Shown here: piece by piece, positions 36,818-45,550 of the stretch
How the letters are laid out: every line of letters begins with the position of its first letter
Numbering within the stretch: position 1 is the first letter of the stretch
Assembly (NCBI RefSeq): GCF_013322225.1
Contig: NZ_JAAMFB010000016.1
Span: forward strand, 248,001 to 312,000
Source: Agrobacterium larrymoorei
GTDB taxonomy: Bacteria > Pseudomonadota > Alphaproteobacteria > Rhizobiales > Rhizobiaceae
Direction of reading: 5' to 3'
Length of the DNA stretch: 64,000 nucleotides
Notes under the pieces: generated by a model
Told to the model about the DNA's origin: nothing
Databases searched by the model: none
The model's input: only the letters and a program-made list of their open reading frames with translations
Made by a program: the position numbers and the translations under genes

Positions 36818-38470
36818 ATGGAATCCACCATCGTTATCGTCAATCTGCTCGGCGCCGTCGCGCTGCTTCTGTTTGGCCTTGCGCAAGTCAAGGATGGTGT
36901 AACCCGCGCCTTCGGTGTGATGCTCAGAGCGGTTCTCGCCGCCAGCACCAAAAGCGGCCCGCGCTCCTTCCTCTCCGGCTTCTTCGCAACCATCGCACTG
37001 CAAAGCTCCACCGCCACGGCGCTCACTGTCGCCTCGTTTGCGGAACGCGACCTCATCCGTCCGCGCATGGCGCAGATCGTGCTCCTTGGCGCAAACATCG
37101 GCACCGCCGTCACCGCGTGGATCTTCGCAACCGGTGTCGCATGGCTTTCTCCACTCCTCATCCTCTCCGGCATAATCCTGCGAAAGGGCAGCTCCAACGC
37201 CCGCCAGGGCGGCGGAACGGCACTTGTCGGCATCGGCCTGATGCTGCTTTCGCTTCACCTTCTCAGCAATGCTACGGAGCCGATGCGCGCCTCACCGGCA
37301 CTCGGTGCGTTCATCGGCCTTCTCGATGACGCCTGGCCGGTCGCTCTCATCCTGTCCGCCACCATGGCATTTGCCTCCTCCTCCAGCCTTGCCATGGTGG
37401 TGCTGATCCTGTCGCTTGCATCGGCTGGAATACTCTCGACCGGCCTCATCATCGTTCTCATTCTGGGAGCCAATCTTGGTGGTGCGATCCCTCCGGTCAT
37501 CGCCACCCTCTCAGGTCCGGCGGCTGCCCGCCGCATTACCCTTGGAAATCTGGTGATACGCGCCGCTGGCTGCGTTATCGCTTTACCGCTCGCCCCCCAT
37601 GGCGCAACCGCGCTTCAAAAGCTCTCACTGTCACCATCGATGCTGCCGGTCGATGCGCATCTGATCTTCAACATTCTGCTGACAATCGTCGCATGGCCCC
37701 TTTCCGGCTGGGTTTCGGATATGATGGCAAAGCTGGTGCCGGAGGCCGCGCGCGCAGATGACGGACCTCATTTTCTCGACAAGGAAGCGCTGGACACGCC
37801 AGTCGTCGCGTTGGCAAACGCCACGCGTGAGGTTCTGGTCGTCGGCGACACCATTGAACGGATGCTGATCCGCGCAGAAAACGCCTTCAAGCATAACGAT
37901 CTCGCTCCGCTTGCCGAAATCACCGCGCTTGAAAAGAAGGTGGACCGGCTGCAGCAGGAAGTGAAGATTTACCTCTCTCAACTTGGCCGCCAGGGGCTGG
38001 AGGAAAACGATGCGCGCCGTTCCATAACCCTCATCGATTACGCCATCAATCTGGAGCATATCGGCGACATCGTGGAGAAGGGGATTTGCGAGCAAATCCG
38101 CAAGAAAGTTCTGAACGGCTTCAAATTCTCCGATGAGGGCTATGACGAGCTGAAGACGCTATTCGATATGACCATCGAGAACCTGCGCTCGGCCCAGAGC
38201 ATTCTCGTCACCGGCGATTTCGCGCTGGCCCGCCGTCTCATGGAAATCAAGGTCGATATTCGCCACCTCGAAAAACGCTCATCCGCCCGCCATCTGGAAC
38301 GTCTGCGCGATGGCCTGACGCAGAGCCTTCAAACCAGCTCGCTCCATCTCGACATGCTGAGAGACCTGAAACGCATCAACGCGCATATCGTTTCTGTCGC
38401 ATATCCCATTCTGGACGAGAGCGGAGTCCTGGTTGAAAGCCGATTGAGGGCTGCGGAGACGCGCGGATGA
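36818..38470 (+). CDS. Na+/phosphate cotransporter family protein with PhoU-like tail
   Basis: 550 residues. The first 300 hold about eight membrane helices with the paired re-entrant repeats of the NptA/PNaS family: ALQSSTATALTVASFAE and FASSSSLAMVVLILSLAS, each followed by GANIGTAV or GANLGGAI. Residues about 340-540 are helical and PhoU-like (LDTPVVALANATREVLVVGD, DLKRINAHIVSVAYPIL). The family takes up phosphate or related anions with Na+, with the PhoU-like part regulatory. No pho box was recognised upstream. Confidence 0.9.
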   Translation: MESTIVIVNLLGAVALLLFGLAQVKDGVTRAFGVMLRAVLAASTKSGPRSFLSGFFATIALQSSTATALTVASFAERDLIRPRMAQIVLLGANIGTAVTAWIFATGVAWLSPLLILSGIILRKGSSNARQGGGTALVGIGLMLLSLHLLSNATEPMRASPALGAFIGLLDDAWPVALILSATMAFASSSSLAMVVLILSLASAGILSTGLIIVLILGANLGGAIPPVIATLSGPAAARRITLGNLVIRAAGCVIALPLAPHGATALQKLSLSPSMLPVDAHLIFNILLTIVAWPLSGWVSDMMAKLVPEAARADDGPHFLDKEALDTPVVALANATREVLVVGDTIERMLIRAENAFKHNDLAPLAEITALEKKVDRLQQEVKIYLSQLGRQGLEENDARRSITLIDYAINLEHIGDIVEKGICEQIRKKVLNGFKFSDEGYDELKTLFDMTIENLRSAQSILVTGDFALARRLMEIKVDIRHLEKRSSARHLERLRDGLTQSLQTSSLHLDMLRDLKRINAHIVSVAYPILDESGVLVESRLRAAETRG

Positions 38471-38471
38471 T

Positions 38472-38747
38472 CTAATCCGCCGAAGGCAATCGCCGCATCG
38501 TAAACTCGATCCGGTCACCCTCCAGTTGCCGCCAGCTCTCGACCTCGGTCCAGTAGGCGGCTTTGGGAAACTCGCTGAACCATTCGCGGGCTTTAGCGCG
38601 TGCCTCATCCCGAGTCAGACAGAATGTCTGTCGCACGAACATGCCGTTCTTGCTGTTTTTGGGTGTACCAGCCTGCTGATCGCGGCGATGCGCGGCGATC
38701 CTTCGTTTGAGGCCTTCAAGCGGCGGCGGGCCGGTAAATTTCGTCAT
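38472..38747 (-). CDS. Small conserved hypothetical protein
   Basis: 91 residues, basic and without a signal peptide. It contains FVRQTFCLTRDEARAKAREWF and TEVESWRQLEGDRIEFTMRRLPS, which look like one small alpha/beta domain. ATG 38747 is preferred over an in-frame start 21 bases earlier. It converges on the Na/Pi gene with one base between stops. No known domain was recognised. Confidence 0.65.
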   Translation of the reverse strand: MTKFTGPPPLEGLKRRIAAHRRDQQAGTPKNSKNGMFVRQTFCLTRDEARAKAREWFSEFPKAAYWTEVESWRQLEGDRIEFTMRRLPSAD

Positions 38748-38870
38748 GACATTCACCTCTCGTTTCAAAACATAGTGTGTGGCCTTGACCTTGGCGAGTC
38801 CAATTTGTGTCTGTTACGCACGGCTGCTAAACCGGCTGGCAAGGAACGAATCGCGTGAAGGAGACCGGAT

Positions 38871-39782
38871 ATGGAACGCCCCATTTTGCCAAAGGGCCTG
38901 CCGGACGATATCGAGGATAAGAAAGCACTCGCCAAAGCCTGGTTCGAGAGCTTGCGAGACACAATCGTCACCTCTTTCGAAACACTAGAAGACGAGCTGC
39001 AAGGCCCCCTTTCCGATCAGGAGCCTGGTCGCTTCATCCAGAAGGAATGGCTGCGCGAGGGCGGTGAAGGCGGCGGCGGCAAGATGTCCATGATGGAAGG
39101 CCGCGTCTTCGAAAAGGTCGGCGTCCACACCTCGACCGTTCATGGCGAGTTCTCCGAGGAATTCCGCAAACAGATACCGGGTGCGGAAGAAGACCCGCGC
39201 TTCTGGGCGTCCGGCATATCGCTGATTGCCCACCCTGTTAATCCTAACGTGCCAGCCGTGCATATGAATACCCGCATGGTCGTTACCACCAGTCACTGGT
39301 TCGGCGGCGGCGCGGATCTAACGCCGGTCTTGGACCGTCGTCGTACTCAGGAAGACCCGGATACGCAGCTTTTTCACCGCGTTTTCGAAATCACCTGCAA
39401 TCGCCATGCCATTGCGGATTATCCGCGTTACAAGCAATGGTGTGACGAATATTTCTTCCTGAAGCACCGCAACGAGCCACGCGGTATCGGCGGCATCTTC
39501 TTCGACTGGCTGCACCCGGATGAGGAAAAGGGCGACTGGAACGCCAACCTTGCTTTCGTGCAGGACATTGGCCGCGCCTTCAACCTGTCCTATCCCCGCA
39601 TCGTACGCGGCAACTTCAACAATCCATGGACGGAAGAAGACCGCGACGAACAACTGATCCGCCGTGGCCGTTATGTGGAGTTCAACCTGCTTTACGACCG
39701 CGGAACCATTTTCGGCCTGAAAACCGGCGGCAATGTGGAGTCGATTCTCTCCTCTCTTCCACCGGTGGTCCGCTGGCCATAA
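38871..39782 (+). CDS. hemF: Oxygen-dependent coproporphyrinogen III oxidase
   Basis: 303 residues; haem pathway step that oxidatively decarboxylates coproporphyrinogen III to protoporphyrinogen IX with O2. Signature elements are [37 protein letters not shown], and [20 protein letters not shown] at the C-terminus. Full family length. A ribosome-binding site (GAAGGAG) is upstream of ATG 38871. It is divergent from the small hypothetical gene. Confidence 0.97.
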   Translation: MERPILPKGLPDDIEDKKALAKAWFESLRDTIVTSFETLEDELQGPLSDQEPGRFIQKEWLREGGEGGGGKMSMMEGRVFEKVGVHTSTVHGEFSEEFRKQIPGAEEDPRFWASGISLIAHPVNPNVPAVHMNTRMVVTTSHWFGGGADLTPVLDRRRTQEDPDTQLFHRVFEITCNRHAIADYPRYKQWCDEYFFLKHRNEPRGIGGIFFDWLHPDEEKGDWNANLAFVQDIGRAFNLSYPRIVRGNFNNPWTEEDRDEQLIRRGRYVEFNLLYDRGTIFGLKTGGNVESILSSLPPVVRWP

Positions 39783-39915
39783 GGCTTTCTCAAGAAATCA
39801 CGAAAAGTTTGACTTTTGTCAGCGAGCTTCACCAATTTTTAGAAAATTAGCTCTTATGAAAACACAAAGGCGGTGCTAGTCTCCAATCCGTAGATGGACT
39901 GGAGGAGCTATCGTC

Positions 39916-40182
39916 ATGATTACTTCGAACAGCATGCCCATTCCTGCGGCCGGAACTGAACAGCCGCACTCCATTCAAACGTCGGAACTGATCGACCGTC
40001 TGGCCGCCGAAATGCGAGCCACGGGCGATCGCGAGTTGCCATTGTCCTTTTATGTCGAGCAGGTGAAGCGCAGGCTCGCAACCGAAGCCGCTGCCAACGA
40101 TGACAAGGTCGAAACGGGGCCAAATCCCGCGGCAGCAACATCGTCCGTGTTCCATTGCTGGGCTTTGCCCGATCAGGGCTGA
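39916..40182 (+). CDS. Small hypothetical protein
   Basis: 88 residues. The central part, LIDRLAAEMRATGDRELPLS followed by FYVEQVKRRLA, predicts two helices; both ends look disordered. A strong ribosome-binding site (GGAGGAG, 39901-39907) supports the start. No domain was recognised and there is no signal peptide. An 8-bp GC-rich hairpin (CGCGCCCG with CGGGCGCG, 40192-40219) follows and may end the transcript. Confidence 0.6.
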   Translation: MITSNSMPIPAAGTEQPHSIQTSELIDRLAAEMRATGDRELPLSFYVEQVKRRLATEAAANDDKVETGPNPAAATSSVFHCWALPDQG

Positions 40183-40191
40183 TCCGCGAAA

Positions 40192-40219
40192 CGCGCCCGT
40201 TCTGAGGAGGCCGGGCGCG
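40192..40219 (+). terminator. GC-rich hairpin after the 88-residue protein gene
   Basis: An 8-bp stem with a 12-base loop, directly after the stop codon of the preceding gene. No T-run follows, so Rho-independent termination is uncertain. Confidence 0.4.
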
Positions 40220-40315
40220 CCTTAACGGGAACCGATCCCCTTCCCACCCGTTTGGCCAACAAGACCAGCCCGCCTTTCGCGCGCCTGCGTCTGCTATTCA
40301 TACAGGGAGGCTGTT

Positions 40316-40504
40316 ATGAGATTGTTTGAATGCGGAACCCTCGTCCCCGGCTGCGAATGGCACACCCGCGCAGATGAAGACGCCGAAATCGTCCGCCGTG
40401 CGGTAGAGCATATGCGTCAGGCCCATGGCGAAACCGTTATTCGCGAGAACATGGTGGATAATATCAAGGCGCGTATTCGGGATGAGAGTGAGGTTGGGGT
40501 TTGA
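40316..40504 (+). CDS. DUF1059 domain protein
   Basis: 62 residues. CGTLVPGCEWHTRADEDAE followed by IVRRAVEHMRQAHGET matches the small DUF1059 family, with its Cys-His pair (GCEWH) and the HM...AHG helix. The Cys/His layout hints at metal binding. A ribosome-binding site, AGGGAGG, is upstream. The function of the family is unknown. Confidence 0.8.
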   Translation: MRLFECGTLVPGCEWHTRADEDAEIVRRAVEHMRQAHGETVIRENMVDNIKARIRDESEVGV

Positions 40505-40571
40505 ACGTCTGAAAAAGACAACCCCTCACTTGCAATTTCTAACACTTAGCTAAAGATAAGATGTTGAAATT

Positions 40572-40703
40572 GCTTTCTCTTCCACAGGGGAACGTTGCGT
40601 GGCTCACGTGGTTACGCAACGGTCTCCTTGTGGGAGAGGATAGAAAGCGTCGACCTTCGCAAAGCGAAGTCATAGGCTTCCCCGGGTGGAGGGGGGTACC
40701 CCC
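40572..40703. repeat. Cluster of three hairpins between the DUF1059 gene and cca
   Basis: Hairpin 1 (40572-40648) pairs a long arm ending CGTTGCGT with one beginning ACGCAACG, about 24 pairs with a few mismatches and one bulge. Hairpin 2 (40652-40671) pairs GACCTTCGC with GCGAAGTC. Hairpin 3 (40692-40703) is the perfect palindrome GGGGGTACCCCC. The region separates two convergent genes. It may be a dispersed palindromic repeat of rhizobial genomes, a terminator array or a structured RNA. Confidence 0.6.
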
Positions 40704-40709
40704 GCAAAT

Positions 40710-41957
40710 TCAGAGGGTATTTTTCAACCGCTCTAAAAGCCCATCCCGCTCCAGCGCGAAATTTCCCTCCACCCACTTGTCTTCCAACTGTCCCAAAATC
40801 TCACCCACCTTCGGGCCCGGCGCAACACCGGTCGCCAGCACATCGGCTCCACTCAACGGAAATACCGGCTTCTGGAACCTCTCCGCACGCGCCAGCAGCG
40901 TCGAGAGCCGGGCAATTTTCTGCATCGAACCCTCACCGCCGGAAATGTCGGCTCGTGCGGAGCTAAGCGCCAGCCGCAAACGCATCTTCACACCATCGGG
41001 TTTCTGCCAATAGAGCAGCCGGTCCAGCGCGGTCTCCGCCATGGCAGGATCGATAGCGGGTGCCTTGGCCCACTGTTCCAGCCGCACCGCCTCGTTCTTC
41101 GACATGCGAAGCCGGGTGGAAATTGCCGCAAGGCGGTCCGCATCCGGCGGAATGATTGAAGCCAGCCGCAGCATTGCATCCGGCTTCCAGCCCAGCGCCT
41201 GCTCCGCCGCTACCACACCATGAATTGCGTCGATGCCCCATTTTTCCGTCTCGGGCAGAATTTGCGTCAGCACACCGGCCTGCCGCATCCAGAGAAGTGC
41301 GCGCGATGGGTCGTCGGCGGAAAGAAGCTTCTTCATCTCGCTCCACACCCGCTCGGCGGAAAGCGTGGAAAGCTTGTCCTTGGCGCGCGCGCTAGCCCGC
41401 AAACCATCGGCATCGGGACGACCGGAGCCATAATAGGCGAAGAAACGGAAGAAGCGCAAAACACGCAGATAATCCTCGGCAACCCGCGTCGCCGCATCGC
41501 CGATGAACCGTACGGTGCGCGTTTCGATATCCGCCAACCCGCCGATGAGGTCGATGACCTCGCCCGAGGCATCCGCATACAGCGCATTGATCGTCAGATC
41601 GCGCCGCTCAGCATCTTGCCTCCAGTCGGTTCCGAAAGCCACCTGCGCGTGGCGGCCATCGGTTGCCACATCGCGGCGCAGCGTGGTTACTTCATAGCCC
41701 TCGCCATCGACAACAAGCGTTACCGTGCCATGCTCGATGCCAGTCGGCACCGCCTTGATGCCAGCTTCCCTGGCGCGCTCGACCACATCCTTCGGCGGCA
41801 GCGTGGTGGCGAGGTCAATGTCCCCCACCGGCAAGCCCATCAGCGCGTTGCGCACAGCGCCTCCCACAACGCGCACTTCGCCGCCATCTGCATTCAGAAG
41901 CTCGAAAATACGCGTGAGACCGGGTTTGGAAAACCAGCTCTGCCCGGCAATGCTCAT
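40710..41957 (-). CDS. cca: CCA tRNA nucleotidyltransferase / poly(A) polymerase family
   Basis: 415 residues of the class II nucleotidyltransferase family. VVGGAVRNALMGLPVGDIDLAT has the GG motif and the DxD catalytic pair, RRDLTINALYAD is the neck motif, and VAEDYLRVLRFFRF follows. The C-terminal half is helical. In alphaproteobacteria this form adds CCA to tRNA 3' ends; a poly(A) polymerase cannot be excluded by eye. ATG 41957 overlaps the end of the Nudix gene by 4 bases (ATGA), so the two are coupled. Confidence 0.93.
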   Translation of the reverse strand: MSIAGQSWFSKPGLTRIFELLNADGGEVRVVGGAVRNALMGLPVGDIDLATTLPPKDVVERAREAGIKAVPTGIEHGTVTLVVDGEGYEVTTLRRDVATDGRHAQVAFGTDWRQDAERRDLTINALYADASGEVIDLIGGLADIETRTVRFIGDAATRVAEDYLRVLRFFRFFAYYGSGRPDADGLRASARAKDKLSTLSAERVWSEMKKLLSADDPSRALLWMRQAGVLTQILPETEKWGIDAIHGVVAAEQALGWKPDAMLRLASIIPPDADRLAAISTRLRMSKNEAVRLEQWAKAPAIDPAMAETALDRLLYWQKPDGVKMRLRLALSSARADISGGEGSMQKIARLSTLLARAERFQKPVFPLSGADVLATGVAPGPKVGEILGQLEDKWVEGNFALERDGLLERLKNTL

Positions 41958-42604
41958 GAATAAAACCTCTCGTAAATGCTGCGCACGATGCCCGCCGTAA
42001 TGCCCCAAATGTAGCGCTCGCCATAGGGCATTTCGTAGAAAAACCGTTCCTTCCCCTGAAACATGCGGCTGCCGCGCCTGTGATTGGCCGGGTCCATCAG
42101 GAAAGACAGCGGCACCTCGAACACCTCATCCACTTCGGTTGGGTTGGGCACCAGCGTAAAGCCGCGCTTCACCACCGAAAGCACCGGCTTGATGCGAAAG
42201 CCCGTGCCGGAAATATAATCCGGCATCCGCCCCACGGTCTCGATGAAATCCCGCGAAATGCCGATTTCCTCTTCCGTCTCACGCAGCGCCGCCGCTTCCG
42301 GAGAGCGATCTTCCGCATCGATCCCGCCACCGGGGAAGGAGATTTGGCCGGAATGCTTGCGCAGCGTCGATGTCCGCTGGGTGAATATCACCCGCGCATC
42401 TGGCCCGTCATCGATAACCGGCACGAGCACCGCCGCATCTTTCAGGCGGATACCTTCGCCCGACAGACGAACACCGGGGTTCAGCACATGGTCGCCCTGG
42501 TCCGCGTCTTCCCGCTCCGCCACGCCTTCGCCCTGCTGGAGGACACGCCGCCGGAAGTCGGCGGCTGAGAAATTCTGGAGGTCATTCGTCGCAGAAAGCA
42601 TCAC
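41954..42604 (-). CDS. CoA pyrophosphatase-type Nudix hydrolase
   Basis: 216 residues. LRKHSGQISFPGGGIDAED matches the UPF0035 signature of the NudL/PCD1 branch, which hydrolyses CoA and its derivatives. A full Nudix box follows (GGIDAEDRSPEAAALRETEE and then EIG). Two ATGs stand at 42604 and 42601; the first is annotated. Its stop overlaps the cca start. A large inverted repeat lies directly upstream (42612-42767) between it and the DUF1285 gene. Confidence 0.9.
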   Translation of the reverse strand: MMLSATNDLQNFSAADFRRRVLQQGEGVAEREDADQGDHVLNPGVRLSGEGIRLKDAAVLVPVIDDGPDARVIFTQRTSTLRKHSGQISFPGGGIDAEDRSPEAAALRETEEEIGISRDFIETVGRMPDYISGTGFRIKPVLSVVKRGFTLVPNPTEVDEVFEVPLSFLMDPANHRRGSRMFQGKERFFYEMPYGERYIWGITAGIVRSIYERFYS

Positions 42605-42611
42605 CGCAAAC

Positions 42612-42767
42612 CTCCCTCATTCCTGTTCCCCGGATCAAGTCCGAGAACGTCACAGGAATCCAGTCGACGCGCGTCTGCGCGGCGGAAGGACTCTTTCAGC
42701 CCAAGACTGGACTGGCTGGATTCCTGTGACGTTCTCGGACTTGATCCGGGGAACAGGAATGAGGGAG
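42612..42767. repeat. 52-bp perfect inverted repeat with 52-base spacer
   Basis: The left arm (42612-42663) and right arm (42716-42767) are exact reverse complements over 52 bases. Each arm contains the short palindrome-like core CGGATCAAGTCCG. The element fills the gap between the DUF1285 and Nudix genes, which are on the same strand, so any joint transcript would fold here into a very stable hairpin. The core is like the dispersed palindromic repeats of rhizobial intergenic DNA, and a related pair occurs at 56634-56717. Confidence 0.9.
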
Positions 42768-42782
42768 AACAAACAACAACAT

Positions 42783-43406
42783 TCATCTCGACAATTCACT
42801 CAATTCATCCGCAGGCATCACCGGAAACGCCTCCCCGCCTGATCGAACGGAAAACATCTCCCGGCCATCGATCTCGATAACCTCACCGAGTTCCACCAGA
42901 TCATACATAACAGCGCGCGAAACCAGCGCTTCCAGCCGCCCGCGCACAAGCAGATAGGGCTTCAGCTCGTCATTCCCATCACCCGTCACGAAACGAAGCG
43001 GGTGTTCGGCACCGGCCTCCACCACATCACCAACATTTGTGCGGAAGGTCAAAAGTGGCTCACCGCCCTTCACGCTCACATTCATCTCGACAGCGATGAA
43101 GGGCGCGTCCACAACGCGGATACCGACCTTTTCCACAGGCGTCACGAGATAGGTCTTGCCGTCCTCATCCTTGCGCAAAACAGTGGAAAACAGCCGCACC
43201 AGCGGGGCGCGGCCAATCGGCGTGCCCATGTAGAACCATGTGCCATCCGCCCGGATTTCCATGTCCAGATCACCGCAGAAAGGCGGGTTCCATTTCTCGA
43301 CAGGGGCAGGTCCACGGCGTTTTTCACCGGCTTGCTCGCTGGCACGGGAGATGAGCGCGGCAAGTCCCGCCGCGTCGCCCGCCGAATTTATCCTGTCATC
43401 TGCCAT
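42783..43406 (-). CDS. DUF1285 domain-containing protein
   Basis: 207 residues from ATG 43406. WNPPFCGDLDMEIRADGTWF followed by YMGTPIGR is typical of DUF1285, a family of two small beta domains of unknown function. A C-terminal SRAVMYDLVELGEV is also family-like. It is divergent from the MoxR operon, with 176 bases between starts. DUF1285 genes are commonly beside this MoxR operon in alphaproteobacteria, which suggests a shared envelope-related role (inference). Confidence 0.88.
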   Translation of the reverse strand: MADDRINSAGDAAGLAALISRASEQAGEKRRGPAPVEKWNPPFCGDLDMEIRADGTWFYMGTPIGRAPLVRLFSTVLRKDEDGKTYLVTPVEKVGIRVVDAPFIAVEMNVSVKGGEPLLTFRTNVGDVVEAGAEHPLRFVTGDGNDELKPYLLVRGRLEALVSRAVMYDLVELGEVIEIDGREMFSVRSGGEAFPVMPADELSELSR

Positions 43407-43582
43407 ATTCGAGCCCTGCTTTGCCAACTATTGAATAACTAGCATGGGTAACGAGATAGTCATTCAAAGGATGCTTGTCAGCCGCCCCAATGGCAATAAG
43501 CTATATGCAGCGCGAAATCCGTCCTGTATTCGGTAAGTATCGGTAGCGACGGAAACTTCGGCGAGGTCTTGAGGAGAGCGAT

Positions 43583-44593
<1,011 letters not shown>

Positions 44594-44629
44594 CGCCTTA
44601 TAGGTCGCGTCAAGCAGACAGGAGCGCAT

Positions 44630-45550
44630 GTGGCATCCATCGGCCAGATCGTAGAGCAGACATCGGGCAGCGACGTGCTGGCCCGCGCGCGCCAGCGCGC
44701 CGCTCTGGTGCCGGATTGCATGGTGGAAGCCAAGCGCATCGCCAACACCGTCACAGCTGGCTGGCATGGCCGCCGCAAGCGCGGAATCGGTGAGAATTTC
44801 TGGCAATTCCGCCCTTATGCAGACGGCGAGAGCCTGTCGCGTATCGACTGGCGCCGCTCCGCCCGCGATGACCATACCTATGTGCGCGATCGTGAATGGG
44901 AAGCCGCCCACACCATCTGGCTATGGGCGGATTTGTCGCCCTCCATGATGTTCAAGTCCACGCTCGGCACCGTTTCCAAGGAAAGCCGCGCACTGGTGCT
45001 GATGCTGGCGCTGGCGGAAATCCTGGCCCGCTCCGGAGAGCGCATCGGCTGCCCCGGCATCATGGAACCGGTCTCTGCCCGCAACGCGGCGGAGCGTCTG
45101 GCAACCGCCATCATGCATGCCCCCGCCACAACTGGCCTTCCAGATACGCGCATGATCCGTGGTTCCAGCGATATCGTCCTGATCGGCGATTTTCTCGACG
45201 ATGTTGGAAGCGTCATGGAGCGGTTGACCCCACTCGCCCGCCGTGGCCTGCGCGGCCATGTGGTGGAAATTGCCGACCCGGCGGAAGAAGTCTTCCCCTA
45301 TAGCGGTCGCACCGAATTCTCGGACCCCGAGACCGGCGAAAAGCTGACCTCTGGCCGCGCCGAAACCATCCGCGATGACTACACCCGCGCCTATTTCGCA
45401 CGGCGCGACGCTCTCTCCTCATCGCTGCGCCGTCTCGGCTGGAACTTCGTCTTTCACAGAACGGATCATCTGGCCTCCGAAGCGCTGGTCGCCATGCACA
45501 TGTATCTTTCCGGCGCGCCTGCCGGTAGACGAAACGGAGGCCGCACATGA
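44630..45550 (+). CDS. DUF58 domain protein (MoxR partner)
   Basis: 306 residues. The start is GTG 44630 with AGGAG upstream. The DUF58 signature reads PYADGESLSRIDWRRSARDD, with YVRDREWE after it. Downstream, WADLSPSM supplies a DxSxS-type metal site and VLIGDFLDD a later acidic strand, so a VWA-like fold is expected. No membrane helices were seen, unlike many DUF58 proteins. The stop overlaps the next ATG. Known relatives are encoded with MoxR and act in envelope integrity. Confidence 0.9.
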   Translation: MASIGQIVEQTSGSDVLARARQRAALVPDCMVEAKRIANTVTAGWHGRRKRGIGENFWQFRPYADGESLSRIDWRRSARDDHTYVRDREWEAAHTIWLWADLSPSMMFKSTLGTVSKESRALVLMLALAEILARSGERIGCPGIMEPVSARNAAERLATAIMHAPATTGLPDTRMIRGSSDIVLIGDFLDDVGSVMERLTPLARRGLRGHVVEIADPAEEVFPYSGRTEFSDPETGEKLTSGRAETIRDDYTRAYFARRDALSSSLRRLGWNFVFHRTDHLASEALVAMHMYLSGAPAGRRNGGRT

